Below, piece after piece: positions 42,956 to 52,779 of a stretch of DNA of 64,000 nucleotides (its first letter is position 1; each line of letters begins with the position of its first letter). The notes under the pieces are model-generated. The model was not told the origin of the DNA. It worked only from the letters and a program-made list of their open reading frames with translations, and made no database searches. The stretch covers positions 1,364,001 through 1,428,000 of the forward strand of contig OZ241915.1 in the NCBI GenBank assembly GCA_965203795.1, in the 5' to 3' direction. The DNA is from CBDBBY01 sp965203795. Its GTDB lineage: Bacteria; Pseudomonadota; Alphaproteobacteria; Rhodobacterales; Rhodobacteraceae. The translations under genes were made by a program, and so were the position numbers.

Positions 42956-43591
42956 TTGAAATTCCCGTTCGGACTCGCCGCGGCCTTTTCAATCGCCGTT
43001 GCCTCGGGGCAGGCGCCCGCCCAGGAGCCTGTGCCCGGCGGCGAGCGGCTTCGGTCCGCCGAGACGCTGCGGATCGCGGTTCTTGATGTCGATCTTTTGT
43101 TCCAGCAATCCAGGTTCGGGGCGCGCGCGGTCCAGGAGCGGAGCGAAGCGCTGGGAGCTTTGCGGCGCGAGAACGGCGCGCTAGACCGGCAGTTCGCCGA
43201 GGAGGAGGTCGCGCTCGCGTCGGCGAAGGATGAGCTGACGGGCGAGGAATTCGAGCTGCGGGCGGCGGACTTCGATTCGCGGGCCAGCCGCCGCAGGACG
43301 ATACAGGACGGCAAGGCGCAGCTGATCGACGGATGGTTCGGCGAGCAGCGGCGCTTCTTCGGCGCGGCGGTCGTCGAGCTGCTGAATTCCTCGGAAAGCC
43401 AGCACGGGCTGCACATCATCCTGGCCCCCGGGCAAGCGGTGTGGCATTCGGAATCGGTTGAGCTGACCCGGGCGCTTCTTCCGGTGCTCGACGCCGTTCT
43501 CGGCGATGGCGCGGACATTCCCAACCGGCGGTCCGCGTTGGAGCATGCCGGGATCGATCCGGAATATTCCGAGACGGGCGGCGCGCAGTAG
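42956..43591 (+). CDS. skp: Skp/OmpH-type periplasmic chaperone
   Basis: A 211-aa exported protein with a short signal peptide (LAAAFSIAVASGQAPAQ), an initial strand (RIAVLDVDLLFQQSRFG), a long alpha-helical hairpin rich in Glu and Arg (about 60-130), and a return to the core (ILAPGQAVWHSE). This is the Skp architecture, which holds unfolded outer-membrane proteins for BamA. TTG 42956 is the start, 3 bases after the bamA stop. Sequence similarity in this family is weak; context supports the call. Confidence 0.85.
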   Translation: MKFPFGLAAAFSIAVASGQAPAQEPVPGGERLRSAETLRIAVLDVDLLFQQSRFGARAVQERSEALGALRRENGALDRQFAEEEVALASAKDELTGEEFELRAADFDSRASRRRTIQDGKAQLIDGWFGEQRRFFGAAVVELLNSSESQHGLHIILAPGQAVWHSESVELTRALLPVLDAVLGDGADIPNRRSALEHAGIDPEYSETGGAQ

Positions 43592-43677
43592 AGCGGCTTT
43601 CAGCCTTGCTTGCCCCGCAATTCGCTAGTTGCTAGTGCAGCCCGGCTTGGCGCAAACGTCCACGGAATTCCGAACCA

Positions 43678-44157
43678 ATGAACGAGCCTGATGACGGATC
43701 GTTGCCGGTCGCCGACTTGGCGATGATCAAAAGGATGATTCCGCATCGCTACCCGTTCCTGATGATCGACCAGGTCGTGGGTCTGAAGAGGGGCGAAAGC
43801 GCGGTCGGCGTGAAGAACGTGACCGCGAACGAACCCCAGTTCGACGGGCATTTTCCCGACGAGCCGATCATGCCAGGAGTGCTCGTCCTGGAGGCGATGG
43901 CGCAAACGGCGGCTGTTCTGGTCAATTACACGCTGGACATGATCGACAAGCAGCTCGGCATCTATCTCCTGACCATGGACGGGTCCCGATTCCGCAAGAA
44001 GGTCGTTCCCGGAGACGTTCTCGAACTGCACATGCGCGTGCTCAGAGGCCGCGGAAAAATCTGGAAATTCAACGGCGAGGCGATCGTGGCGGGGACGACG
44101 GTCGCGGAGTCGGAAATCACGGCGCTCTGGGAACTCAAGCAGGGCGCCGGGAGCTGA
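43678..44157 (+). CDS. fabZ: 3-hydroxyacyl-ACP dehydratase
   Basis: A 159-aa hot-dog-fold dehydratase of fatty acid elongation. The catalytic His is in IPHRYPFLMID (His23), and GHFPDEPIMPGVLVLEA (57-73) supplies the acidic residue. The gene follows skp by 86 bases. lpxD, which normally lies between them, is absent. It leads into lpxA with 3 bases between stop and start. Confidence 0.97.
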   Translation: MNEPDDGSLPVADLAMIKRMIPHRYPFLMIDQVVGLKRGESAVGVKNVTANEPQFDGHFPDEPIMPGVLVLEAMAQTAAVLVNYTLDMIDKQLGIYLLTMDGSRFRKKVVPGDVLELHMRVLRGRGKIWKFNGEAIVAGTTVAESEITALWELKQGAGS

Positions 44158-44160
44158 CCG

Positions 44161-44988
44161 ATGGCCGGTGACTCGGCGCCGCGGGTCCACCCGTCGGCGA
44201 TTGTCGCGGAAGGCGCCAAGATCGGCGACGGGTCCGAGATCGGGCCCTTTTCGGTCGTCGGTCCCGACGTAACCATCGGCAAGGGCGTGACGGTCAAGTC
44301 GCACGCCGCCGTCACCGGATGGACCGACATCGGCGACGGGACCGTCGTGTTCCCGTTCGCTTGCGTGGGCGAAATCCCGCAGGACCTGAAATACCGCGGA
44401 GAGCGGACCCGGCTTGTGATCGGCAAGCGGAACCGGATTCGAGAGGGGGCCACGCTCAACACGGGAACGGATTTGGGAGGGGGCGTCACAACAGTCGGCG
44501 ACGACTGCCTCTTCATGACCGGTTCGCATGTCGGCCACGACTGCACGGTCGGCAGCGGCGTGATCATGGCCAACCAGGCGGCTCTCGGCGGCCATTGCGT
44601 GATCGAGGACAATGTCATCATCGGCGGGCTTTCCGGCATCCACCAGCATGTCCGGGTCGGCAAGGGAGCCATCATCGGGGCCGTGACGGTCGTGCGCCGC
44701 GACATCATCCCGTTCGCCCTGGTGCAGGGGCCTGCGGCGGAAGTTGAAGGGCTCAACCTGATCGGCCTGCGGCGGCGGGGCGTCTCCGGCCCCGACATCG
44801 CCGAACTCCGCAATGCTTACGACGAGCTAAGCGTGCCCGAAGGCTCTTTCCGCGAACGCGCCCAAGCGCTGGATCGTTCGGGCGAGTTGAATCCCCTCGT
44901 GGAGGATGTCGTCAGATTCATTCTCACAGGCTCGGACAGGTCGTATCACCTGCCTCGGGCGCGCAGACCTACCGATGACGGAAGCTGA
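44161..44988 (+). CDS. lpxA: UDP-N-acetylglucosamine acyltransferase
   Basis: A 275-aa left-handed beta-helix acyltransferase that starts lipid A synthesis by 3-O-acylating UDP-GlcNAc. Hexapeptide repeats occupy residues 8-180. The catalytic His is in GSHVGHDCTVGSG (His126). The C-terminal helical part begins at GLRRRGVSGPDIAELR. It overlaps the lpxI start by 14 bases. Confidence 0.97.
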   Translation: MAGDSAPRVHPSAIVAEGAKIGDGSEIGPFSVVGPDVTIGKGVTVKSHAAVTGWTDIGDGTVVFPFACVGEIPQDLKYRGERTRLVIGKRNRIREGATLNTGTDLGGGVTTVGDDCLFMTGSHVGHDCTVGSGVIMANQAALGGHCVIEDNVIIGGLSGIHQHVRVGKGAIIGAVTVVRRDIIPFALVQGPAAEVEGLNLIGLRRRGVSGPDIAELRNAYDELSVPEGSFRERAQALDRSGELNPLVEDVVRFILTGSDRSYHLPRARRPTDDGS

Positions 44989-45790
44989 CGACCGGTTCGC
45001 AATCGTTGCAGGCGCCGGAGCGCTGCCCCTCTTGGTCGCGTCGACGCTTCGGAAGCGGGGATGCCAAGTCCAATTGCTCGGTTTGCCCGGCGCGGATGCG
45101 CGGATTCTTGAAGGCCGCGGCAACATCGATGTGGGGCTGGGCAACATCATCGGGGTTCTTCGCGGCCTTTCGGCCAAGGGCTGGCAGAAAGTCGTGTTCG
45201 CCGGCGCAGTCGACCGGTTTGACCCGGCTGCGGCGAGCCTCGAATCCGCCGCGATAAACCTGTCCAGCGGCGACGACGCGGCGGTCCGCTCCATAATCCG
45301 CCGGGTCGAAGACATGGGTTACGAGATCGTGGGACCGCATGCCGTGCTGCCTGAGCTTCTGGAGGCGCCGGGAGTGCCGACGACGGCGGAGCCGGGACCT
45401 CAAGACGAGGCGGATGCCGCGCGGGCAGCGGAAATCGCGCATGCCCTTGGCGCGGTCGATGTAGGCCAGGCGGTCGTCGTGTCCCGAGGGAAATGCCTGG
45501 CTGTCGAGACCGCTGGCACTGACTTGATGCTGGAAGCCGCAGGGAAGGCGCACCGCTCGATCGCTGTCGCTGGCCGACAGGGCCTGCTGTACAAGGCGCC
45601 CAAACCGGGCCAGGAGCTGAGGATAGACATGCCGGCGATCGGTCTGGACACCGTCGAAAACGCGGCTGCCGCAGGGCTTTCGGGCATCGCCATCGAGGCG
45701 GGCGGCGTGATGGTCATCGACCGGGAGGCCGCGGTTGCGAAGGCGGACGCGCTGGGCCTTTTCATCTGGTCAAGGCCCAGACAAGATTGA
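44975..45790 (+). CDS. lpxI: UDP-2,3-diacylglucosamine pyrophosphatase, LpxI type
   Basis: A 271-aa enzyme that makes lipid X, used by alphaproteobacteria in place of LpxH. Family marks are FAIVAGAGALPLLVA, VGLGNIIGVLRGLSAKG, GPHAVLPELLEAPGVPT and the catalytic C-terminal domain with VSRGKCLAVETAGTDLMLE and LYKAPKPGQELRIDMPAIG. ATG 44975 lies inside the end of lpxA. Its TGA overlaps the lpxB TTG start (TTGA). Confidence 0.96.
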   Translation: MTEADDRFAIVAGAGALPLLVASTLRKRGCQVQLLGLPGADARILEGRGNIDVGLGNIIGVLRGLSAKGWQKVVFAGAVDRFDPAAASLESAAINLSSGDDAAVRSIIRRVEDMGYEIVGPHAVLPELLEAPGVPTTAEPGPQDEADAARAAEIAHALGAVDVGQAVVVSRGKCLAVETAGTDLMLEAAGKAHRSIAVAGRQGLLYKAPKPGQELRIDMPAIGLDTVENAAAAGLSGIAIEAGGVMVIDREAAVAKADALGLFIWSRPRQD

Positions 45791-46974
45791 CGGGGAGGCG
45801 GTATTTCCTCCTTGCCGGCGAGCCTTCGGGGGACAGGCTGGGCGGCGGGTTGATGGCCGCCATCAAGCGTCTCGACCCCGGCGCCGAGTTCATGGGCGTC
45901 GGCGGCCCCGGCATGGCGGAGCAGGGACTCGAGTCCGAATTCCCGATAGAGGACATTTCGGTCATGGGCATCGGCGAAGTGCTGCCGAAGCTTCCCCGGC
46001 TGCTCGCGCGGGCAAGCCAGGCCGCCAAGGCGGTCGAGCGGGCGGCGCCCGACGCCCTGATTACGATCGACAGCCCCGATTTCTGCCTTCGCGTCGCGCG
46101 CAAGGCGCGGGATACGCTGCCGGACACCGTCAACGTCCACTATGTCTGCCCGACCATCTGGGCATGGAGGGCAGGGCGGGCGCTCAAGCTTGCCCGCGCC
46201 GTCGATCACGTGCTGGCACTGTTCCCGTTCGAGCCGCGGCATCTGGAATCGGCGGGCATCGGATGCACTTTCGTCGGGCATCCCGTCGCATCGGCCGAAT
46301 TGCCGTCAGACAGCGCCGCCGCTTCAGCCAGGGAAGCGCTGGGCATCCCTCGGGACCATCGGCTGATCGTTGCGCTGCCGGGTTCGCGGGTGTCCGAGGT
46401 CGCTCGGCTGACGCCGGTGTTCGGCCGGGCGCTGGACTCGCTCGTTCGGCGGCGGTCCGATGTCAGCGTCGCAGTCGCGGCGGCAGGCCCGGTCGCGGGG
46501 CAGGTCGAGAGGCTCGTGGCGGATTGGGAAGCAACGCCGGCCCTGCTCGACCCGCGCGGCGTTTCCGATGAGCAGGCCGGACGAATGAGGATGGAGCTGT
46601 TCAGGTCGGCGGATGTTGCTTTGGCTGCCTCCGGCACCGTTTCGCTTGAGCTCGCATCGGCAGGCGTCCCGATGGTGATTGCGTACGACATGAACTGGAT
46701 CACCCGAGCCATCCTGTGGCGGATGGTGACGGTGGACACGGCGACCCTTGTCAATCTCATCAACGGCGACCGCAACATTCCTGAATACCTGGGGCCTGAC
46801 TGCCGCCCGGGCCGCATAGCCGCCGCCCTTGAGCGGCTGCTGGATGACAGCGAGGCACGGGACCGGCAAAAGCGCGCGTGCGATTCAGCCATGGACGCGC
46901 TTGGGCGGGGCGGGGAGCCTCCGAGCGTGCGGGCCGCCGCCGCCGTGCTCGGCTGCTTGGACAGCGGAAAGTAG
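45787..46974 (+). CDS. lpxB: Lipid A disaccharide synthase
   Basis: A 395-aa GT-B-type glycosyltransferase of family 19 joining lipid X and UDP-diacylglucosamine. LLAGEPSGDRLGGGLMAAI opens the protein; VMGIGEVLPKLP, ITIDSPDFCLRVARKAR, YVCPTIWAWRAGRA, FVGHPVA and ALPGSRVSEV are further signature parts. The TTG start overlaps the lpxI stop. It ends the envelope cluster and faces an SDR gene. Confidence 0.97.
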   Translation: MTGRRYFLLAGEPSGDRLGGGLMAAIKRLDPGAEFMGVGGPGMAEQGLESEFPIEDISVMGIGEVLPKLPRLLARASQAAKAVERAAPDALITIDSPDFCLRVARKARDTLPDTVNVHYVCPTIWAWRAGRALKLARAVDHVLALFPFEPRHLESAGIGCTFVGHPVASAELPSDSAAASAREALGIPRDHRLIVALPGSRVSEVARLTPVFGRALDSLVRRRSDVSVAVAAAGPVAGQVERLVADWEATPALLDPRGVSDEQAGRMRMELFRSADVALAASGTVSLELASAGVPMVIAYDMNWITRAILWRMVTVDTATLVNLINGDRNIPEYLGPDCRPGRIAAALERLLDDSEARDRQKRACDSAMDALGRGGEPPSVRAAAAVLGCLDSGK

Positions 46975-46996
46975 CGAAGGCCGAAGCGTCGTCGCG

Positions 46997-47779
46997 TCAG
47001 ACGGCATCCTTCAGCAGCGTGTCGCAGGCGACGAGCGCCGCCGTTCCGCCGTCCACTGGCAGGTCGGAGCCGTTTATCCAGCCGGCGCGCTCGCTCGCCA
47101 GGAATGCTACCGCGTCCGCAACCTCGTCCGGAGACGCTGGCCTGCCGATTCGCTTGATCATCCCGGACGCGCCGCGGTCTTGGAACGCGGTCACGAATTC
47201 GGAAAGCAGCCGCGTCTCAACAGCAGCCGGGCTTACCGTGTTGATGCGGATTCCGCGCGGCAGAAGCGCTTCGACCTGCGACATCGACCACACGATGACG
47301 GCTTCCTTGGAAAGATCGTAGGCGCGCACGTGGCTCACGCCGTTCTCTACGACAAACCGGCCGAGCTCGTTGATCGACCGGATGGCCAGCAGCGCTTTGA
47401 CTTGGTCGATGTTCGTCCGCCATTGCGAACCGGCTTTCGAAGCAACGCTGATTACGGACGCGCCGTCGGCGAGGGCGGGGAGGACGGCTTCCGTCGTTGC
47501 GACGAGCCCCACGAAGTTGACCGCAAGCACATCGCGCTCGAGTCCCTTCCGGGGAGGCAGACCGGCGGAATTGACGAAAATGTCAATTGGCCGCTCAAGC
47601 TGCGACGCGGCGTGCCGCGCGGCTTCAGGCGTCGAGAGGTCAGCCTCGATCCAGCGTTCGGCATCGAAATCCGGCTTCAGGATATCAAGAACAGTGACAT
47701 CGGATCCCGCTCCCATCAGCTTCAGCGCGATTGCCTTGCCAATGCCGGAGGAGCCTCCTGTAACAACCGATTTGCGCAT
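46997..47779 (-). CDS. Short-chain dehydrogenase/reductase
   Basis: A 260-aa Rossmann-fold SDR. The cofactor loop is TGGSSGIG (8-15), then NSAG, VISVASKAGSQW with a candidate catalytic Ser, and YDLSKEA carrying the Tyr/Lys pair. DILKPD after the second strand has the acidic residue favouring NAD(H). The C-terminus INGSDLPVDGG is typical. It resembles the coniferyl-alcohol/3-alpha-hydroxysteroid dehydrogenase group, but the substrate is not predictable. It interrupts the lpxB-gltA order and is divergent from glnE. Confidence 0.88.
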   Translation of the reverse strand: MRKSVVTGGSSGIGKAIALKLMGAGSDVTVLDILKPDFDAERWIEADLSTPEAARHAASQLERPIDIFVNSAGLPPRKGLERDVLAVNFVGLVATTEAVLPALADGASVISVASKAGSQWRTNIDQVKALLAIRSINELGRFVVENGVSHVRAYDLSKEAVIVWSMSQVEALLPRGIRINTVSPAAVETRLLSEFVTAFQDRGASGMIKRIGRPASPDEVADAVAFLASERAGWINGSDLPVDGGTAALVACDTLLKDAV

Positions 47780-47939
47780 GTCCGTTTCCCGATATTCGAA
47801 TTGCGCGAAGGTTTGGCGGATGCCGCGCGAGACAACGACGCAATACAGCCGGGGGAATTCAATTCCAAATGCCGCCGCATGGCGCGCTGCCGCATCGTTC
47901 CGTCCGGCTCCGGACAAGATTGACGGGAAATAGCCTGAG

Positions 47940-50747
47940 GTGCAAAAGCCGGGCATGACCTTTGAAGCCAGCATCAAAAAATCGCCGCTGCCATTCGAGC
48001 CCGGCATTCCCGCCGGCGAAGCGTTTCCGGCTTTGGCGGGCCGCCCTTCATTCAGCAGTTTGGCGGCCAATGCGGCAAGCTGCAGCCCGTATCTGCGAAG
48101 CCTGATTCAAGCCGATTCCGAATGGGCGCGCGGGCTGGCGGACCGGGATCCCGGCGAGGCGTTCGCTGAGATTCTGGGGCACGAGTATCCGGGCGAGCCC
48201 GGTCCGCTCGCGCTGGCCCTGCGGATTGCCAAGAAGCGCGTCGCGCTGCTCGCTGCGCTCGCGGACCTCGGCGGCGTCTGGGACCTTGAGGAAGTCACCG
48301 CGGCGCTGACCAGATTCGCCGACCTCGCGGTCTCGAGGATGCTAGACTCGCTGGTGGCGGAGGCAGCGGAACGCAAGGTACCGCCTCGGCTCGCGTCACC
48401 TCGGAACGACGCCCCCCACGGGATGTTCGTGCTCGCGATGGGCAAGATGGGGGCGTTCGAGCTGAACTACTCGTCGGACATCGATCTGATTCTGCTGTTC
48501 GACCAAGAGCGTTACGAGGATCGCGCGTTCGAGTCGGTACGGTCGTCCTTCATCAAGGTGGCCAGACGCCTGGCGGCGTCGCTTAGCGACATCACGGCCG
48601 AGGGGTACGTATTCCGAACCGACCTTCGCCTGCGCCCCGATCCGCTGGTGACGTCCGTCTGCATGTCGGTGGAGTCCGCCGAGCACTACTACGAAAGCTT
48701 CGGACGCAACTGGGAGCGCGGGATTTTCATCAAGGCGCGGCCGTGCGCCGGCGCCATGGATGCGGGCGAAAAGTTCCTTCGCGACCTTTCGCCGTTCATT
48801 TGGCGGAAGAGCCTGGATTTCGCGGCGGTGCGCGACGCCCGCGACATGCGGCACCGGAACCGGGAGAGCAAACGGCTGACAGGCCGGATCACGCTTCCGG
48901 GCCACGACATGAAATCCGGCAGGGGCGGCATTCGCGAGATCGAGTCGTTCGCGCAAACGTTCCAGATCATCGTCGGCGGCCGCGACAAGGACATCCGCGT
49001 GCCCGACACCCTCGGCGCGCTCGAAGCGCTCAGCCGGAACGGATGGGTGCCGGAAGACACCGCCCGCAAGCTCGCAGGCCACTACCGCAGCCACCGCCGC
49101 TTGGAGCACAGGCTGCAGATGGTCAACGACGCGCAGACGCACCAGCTTCCGCGCTCTGATCAGGACTTTGCGCGCCTCGCGGCGCTTTGCGGCGAGCCTG
49201 GCGTCGACGAATTCCGCCAATCCACCCTTCGCGCATTGGAGGAAGTCCACGAGCTGACAGAAAGCCTCTTCCGGACATCGGACGAACGCTCCAACGACGC
49301 GGGCCGTGTCCAGCCGACGGAACCCGAACTTGAACTGCTGGAGCGCTGGCGGAAGCTGCCGGCGCTGCGCGGCGAGCGCACCAAGGAGGCTTTCCGGGGG
49401 CTTTACCCCGAAATCCTGCTCCAGCTCCGCAGGGCGGACAGTCCGGAACGGGCGCTGGCGCAGTTCGACGGGTTTCTGAAAGGGCTTCCGGCGGGCATGC
49501 AGCTGTTCAGCCTGTTTGAAGCCAATCCGCGCCTGATTTCGCTTCTGACGGACATTTGCTCCACGGCGCCCGGCCTGGCGGGCTATCTGGCGAAGAATTC
49601 CCATGTCTTCGACGCGGTGCTCGGCGGCGAATTCTTTTCGGCGTTTCCCGGCGCGGCCGAGTTGTCGTCGCAGATCGGAAACGAGCTCGGAGAGATCGAC
49701 GATTACGAGGCGATGCTGAACGCCGCCCGGCGAAGGATGCACGAGCAGCATTTCCGCATCGGCGTGCAGAACCTTCGAGGTATGCTGGATTGCCGCGAGG
49801 CGGCGGCCGCCTACGCCGACTTGGCGGAAGCGGTGATAGGCGCGATGAACGCGAAGGTAATCGAGCATTTCGCCGTCCGGCACGGCATGCCCCCCGGCCG
49901 GGGCGCCGCGGTTGTCGCCATGGGTTCGCTCGGCGCGCGCACCCTGACGCCGCAATCGGATTTGGACCTGATAGTCTTGTACGATCCAGCTGGCGAGGAG
50001 GCTTCGCAGGGAAAAAAGCCTCTTATGTCAAGGGTGTATTACTCCCGCCTGACGCAAACTCTCGTTTCCGCGCTGTCGGCCCCGACATCCGAAGGCAAAC
50101 TTTACTCGGTGGACATGCGCCTTCGCCCGTCCGGCCGCCAAGGACCGGTCGCGGTGACCCTGCATTCCTTCCGGCATTATCAGATGGACGAGGCGTGGAC
50201 TTGGGAGCATCTGGCGCTGACCCGGGCCCGCGTTGTCGCGGGTTCGGAGACCTTGGGCGAGGAGTTCGAAGCCATCAGGCGCGCGGTGATCCGCGCGCGC
50301 GGAGAGAGCGCCAAAGTGATCGAAGGGCTGGCGGACATGCGGCGGCGGCTTCTTGAAAACGCCGACCATCGGCGGCTTGCCGATCCGTGGGAAGTTCGCG
50401 CCGGGCAGGGCCGCCTGCTCGATATCGAGCTGTTCGCCCAAGCGGCCGCGCTCATTCAAGGTTCGCCGGAGATGTCGGTTGCGGCGCAGATCGGCGCCGG
50501 CGTGGAGGCCGGCTGGATCGGGAAGGACGACGCGTACAGGGTGAGCGACTCGCACGCGACGCTCAAGACGATCCTTCAGGTGGCCCGGCTGACCGGGGGC
50601 GGCGAGTTCAATCCGTCGGAAGCGGGCAAGGGCGCTGTCGAATTCCTCTTGCGCGAAACCGGCGAAGCGACGCTGGACAGCTTGCAGGCGCGCGTTGCCG
50701 ATGACCGCCGGGCCGTCGAAGACATAATCTCAAGGCTGGTTGATTGA
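47940..50747 (+). CDS. glnE: Glutamine synthetase adenylyltransferase/deadenylase
   Basis: A 935-aa bifunctional enzyme that sets glutamine synthetase activity by adding or removing AMP. Two nucleotidyltransferase domains are visible: LNYSSDIDLILLFD near residue 178 and LTPQSDLDLIVLYD near residue 668, each with the DxD metal pair. SGRGGIREIESFAQTFQ and GRLLDIELFAQAA are conserved links. GTG 47940 is used; ATG 47955, five codons in, is an equally good start. It is followed with a TTGA overlap by a small gene. Confidence 0.95.
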   Translation: MQKPGMTFEASIKKSPLPFEPGIPAGEAFPALAGRPSFSSLAANAASCSPYLRSLIQADSEWARGLADRDPGEAFAEILGHEYPGEPGPLALALRIAKKRVALLAALADLGGVWDLEEVTAALTRFADLAVSRMLDSLVAEAAERKVPPRLASPRNDAPHGMFVLAMGKMGAFELNYSSDIDLILLFDQERYEDRAFESVRSSFIKVARRLAASLSDITAEGYVFRTDLRLRPDPLVTSVCMSVESAEHYYESFGRNWERGIFIKARPCAGAMDAGEKFLRDLSPFIWRKSLDFAAVRDARDMRHRNRESKRLTGRITLPGHDMKSGRGGIREIESFAQTFQIIVGGRDKDIRVPDTLGALEALSRNGWVPEDTARKLAGHYRSHRRLEHRLQMVNDAQTHQLPRSDQDFARLAALCGEPGVDEFRQSTLRALEEVHELTESLFRTSDERSNDAGRVQPTEPELELLERWRKLPALRGERTKEAFRGLYPEILLQLRRADSPERALAQFDGFLKGLPAGMQLFSLFEANPRLISLLTDICSTAPGLAGYLAKNSHVFDAVLGGEFFSAFPGAAELSSQIGNELGEIDDYEAMLNAARRRMHEQHFRIGVQNLRGMLDCREAAAAYADLAEAVIGAMNAKVIEHFAVRHGMPPGRGAAVVAMGSLGARTLTPQSDLDLIVLYDPAGEEASQGKKPLMSRVYYSRLTQTLVSALSAPTSEGKLYSVDMRLRPSGRQGPVAVTLHSFRHYQMDEAWTWEHLALTRARVVAGSETLGEEFEAIRRAVIRARGESAKVIEGLADMRRRLLENADHRRLADPWEVRAGQGRLLDIELFAQAAALIQGSPEMSVAAQIGAGVEAGWIGKDDAYRVSDSHATLKTILQVARLTGGGEFNPSEAGKGAVEFLLRETGEATLDSLQARVADDRRAVEDIISRLVD

Positions 50748-51133
50748 CGCCGCCCTCCGGCCGCGACGGCAGCGCATTGAAGCGTGCCCCCCGCGCGGCC
50801 GACCCGAGGGGCTTGATCCGCGAATCCTTCGATATCGAAGGAATTTCGGAGAAGGACTGCCGAACGATCTTCCTTGACTGGGCGCTCGGCGCTCCTGGCG
50901 AATCCGACATCGGGTCACTCATTTCCGAGCTGGCGGCGCATTACAGCCCGCTGCATCCGGGCCATCCCATGGTCGCGATTCTGGAAGAGGGGCTGGCCGG
51001 CGCAGGCAAGAGCCGGGCAGGTGCCCGGCGGCGGACGAGGCGGCGGAAGGCCGACGGGCTGGCAGGCGGCCCGCATCCCGACAAGCAATCCGCGCCGGCG
51101 CGGCGAAAAATTATCCGCGATCCGCCAGCTTAA
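50744..51133 (+). CDS. Small conserved protein following glnE, function unknown
   Basis: A 129-aa product; the TTG start overlaps the glnE stop (TTGA). Residues about 20-80 (IRESFDIEGISEKDCRTIFL, DWALGAPGESDIGSLISELA, HYSPLHPGHPM) are helical and resemble short alphaproteobacterial proteins coded near glnE. The last 45 residues are Arg/Ala/Pro-rich and low in complexity. Its end runs 23 bases into the 3' end of gltA on the other strand. Coding is supported by coupling and the ordered N-terminal half only. Confidence 0.6.
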   Translation: MTPPSGRDGSALKRAPRAADPRGLIRESFDIEGISEKDCRTIFLDWALGAPGESDIGSLISELAAHYSPLHPGHPMVAILEEGLAGAGKSRAGARRRTRRRKADGLAGGPHPDKQSAPARRKIIRDPPA

Positions 51134-52409
51134 CGAAGGCCCGATCGCCGGGACCGGTGTAGAGCTGCCTGGGTCGGCCGATCTTCGACGACGGGTCGGC
51201 GATCATCTCCTTCCACTGGGAAATCCAGCCGACCGTCCGCGAGAGCGCGAATATCGGCGTGAACATCGAGGTTGGAAAGCCGATCGCGTCCAGGATGATC
51301 CCCGAATAGAAATCCACATTCGGATACAGCTTCCGCTTGACGAAATACTCGTCCTGAAGCGCGAACTCCTCAAGCTCCCTTGCGAGCTGGAGGATCGGGC
51401 GGTTCTCGGGCGAAATGGAGTCCAGGATTTCGTCCGCCGCATGCTTGAGCACCTGCGAACGGGGGTCGAAGTTCTTGTATACGCGGTGGCCGAACCCGAC
51501 GAGCCGGAACGGATCTTTGGGGTCCTTCGCGCGATTGACGAACTCCGGAATTCTGTCCGCCGTCCCGATCTCCTTCAGCATCCGGAGGCATGCTTCGTTG
51601 GCGCCGCCGTGGGCTGGCCCCCAAAGGCAGGCAATTCCTGCCGCAATGCACGCGAACGGGTTCGCGCCCGAGGATCCGGCAAGCCTGACGGTCGATGTCG
51701 AGGCGTTCTGCTCGTGATCGGCGTGCAGAATGAAGATCCTGTCCATCGCCCGGCTGATCGCAGGCGACCGCTCCCACTCCGAGGCGGGCACGGCGAAGCA
51801 CATCCTCAGGAAGTTCGACGCGTAGTCGACATCGTTGGACGGATAGATGAACGGCTGGCCCAGCGAGTATTTGTACGCCATGGCGACGATCGTCGGCAGC
51901 TTCGCGATCATGCGGATCGACGCGATTTCGCAATGATCCGGATCATTGATGTCGAGAGAGTCGTGATAGAACGCGGACATCGCGCCCATGACGCCGGTAA
52001 TGATCGCCATGGGATGGGCGTCCCGGCGGAAGCCGTTGAAGAAATTCCGCATCTGCTCGTGCACCATCGTGTGCATGGTCACCCGCTCTTCGAAATTCCT
52101 CAGCTCCGCGCGCTTCGGAAGCTCGCCGTACAGAAGGAGGTAGCAGACCTCCAAATAGCTTGCGTTTTCGGCGAGATGCTCGATCGGATATCCCCTATGA
52201 AGGAGCTTTCCGGCTTCGCCGTCGATGAAGGTGATTTCGGAATCGCAGGACGCCGTCGACGTGTAGCCCGGATCGTAGGTGAACATGCCGGTCTTTGCGT
52301 AAAGGCTTCGTATGTCGATGACATCAGGCCCGGCGGTCGGCGTGCGCACCGGCAGTTCGAATTCGTCGCCCCTGACCTTCAGAACGGCGTGCTCGCTGGA
52401 TTCCGGCAT
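51111..52409 (-). CDS. gltA: Citrate synthase (type II)
   Basis: A 432-aa enzyme joining acetyl-CoA and oxaloacetate at entry to the TCA cycle. It has the N-terminal extension of hexameric Gram-negative forms (FELPVRTPTAGPDVIDIRSL) and the catalytic segments FILHADHEQNASTS, WGPAHGGANEAC and GFGHRVYKNFDPR. The start at 52409 gives normal length. Its 3' end overlaps the small gene from the other strand. Confidence 0.98.
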   Translation of the reverse strand: MPESSEHAVLKVRGDEFELPVRTPTAGPDVIDIRSLYAKTGMFTYDPGYTSTASCDSEITFIDGEAGKLLHRGYPIEHLAENASYLEVCYLLLYGELPKRAELRNFEERVTMHTMVHEQMRNFFNGFRRDAHPMAIITGVMGAMSAFYHDSLDINDPDHCEIASIRMIAKLPTIVAMAYKYSLGQPFIYPSNDVDYASNFLRMCFAVPASEWERSPAISRAMDRIFILHADHEQNASTSTVRLAGSSGANPFACIAAGIACLWGPAHGGANEACLRMLKEIGTADRIPEFVNRAKDPKDPFRLVGFGHRVYKNFDPRSQVLKHAADEILDSISPENRPILQLARELEEFALQDEYFVKRKLYPNVDFYSGIILDAIGFPTSMFTPIFALSRTVGWISQWKEMIADPSSKIGRPRQLYTGPGDRAFVKLADRG

Positions 52410-52779
52410 CGATGGCTTCCTTGTTCAATGGCGCAGCCCGGGAGCGGCGCTGCTGCGGGGGTGGCTGCCCGCCGGTTCGAAACCGGGTCGTTCCGCCGCG
52501 GGCGGAAACGCTTTTTGCCGCCGAGAACACCGCACCGGGTCGAAGCAACTTGTTCTTGCGCACTCGGCAGCCGGGGAGGCATGCCTCAATCAAGCAGCTG
52601 CGGCCAAGCAAACTCCGGCAAACGAGCCGGTCCGTGCGTCTGCGCTCGGCTAAGCGTCGACGTTGGCGCCGCTTACCATCGCGGGTTCAGCCGGTCAATC
52701 TTCTGCGAGGGAGCGCCGCAAGCCCTTGAACCCTTGGCATGACATTGACGCCGTTCAGTCTTGCAGCAACATAACTTTC
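52410..52779. other. Divergent promoter region between gltA and the coiled-coil gene
   Basis: About 370 bases with no supported gene. GCCGGTTCGAAACCGGG near 52490 resembles a tRNA T-arm, but no acceptor or other arms fit. It must contain the gltA promoter (minus) and that of the coiled-coil gene (plus). Confidence 0.45.

Noticed and set aside
52480..52510. Possible tRNA T-arm (GCCGGTTCGAAACCGGG)
   Set aside because: No matching acceptor stem, anticodon arm or D-arm is present around it.
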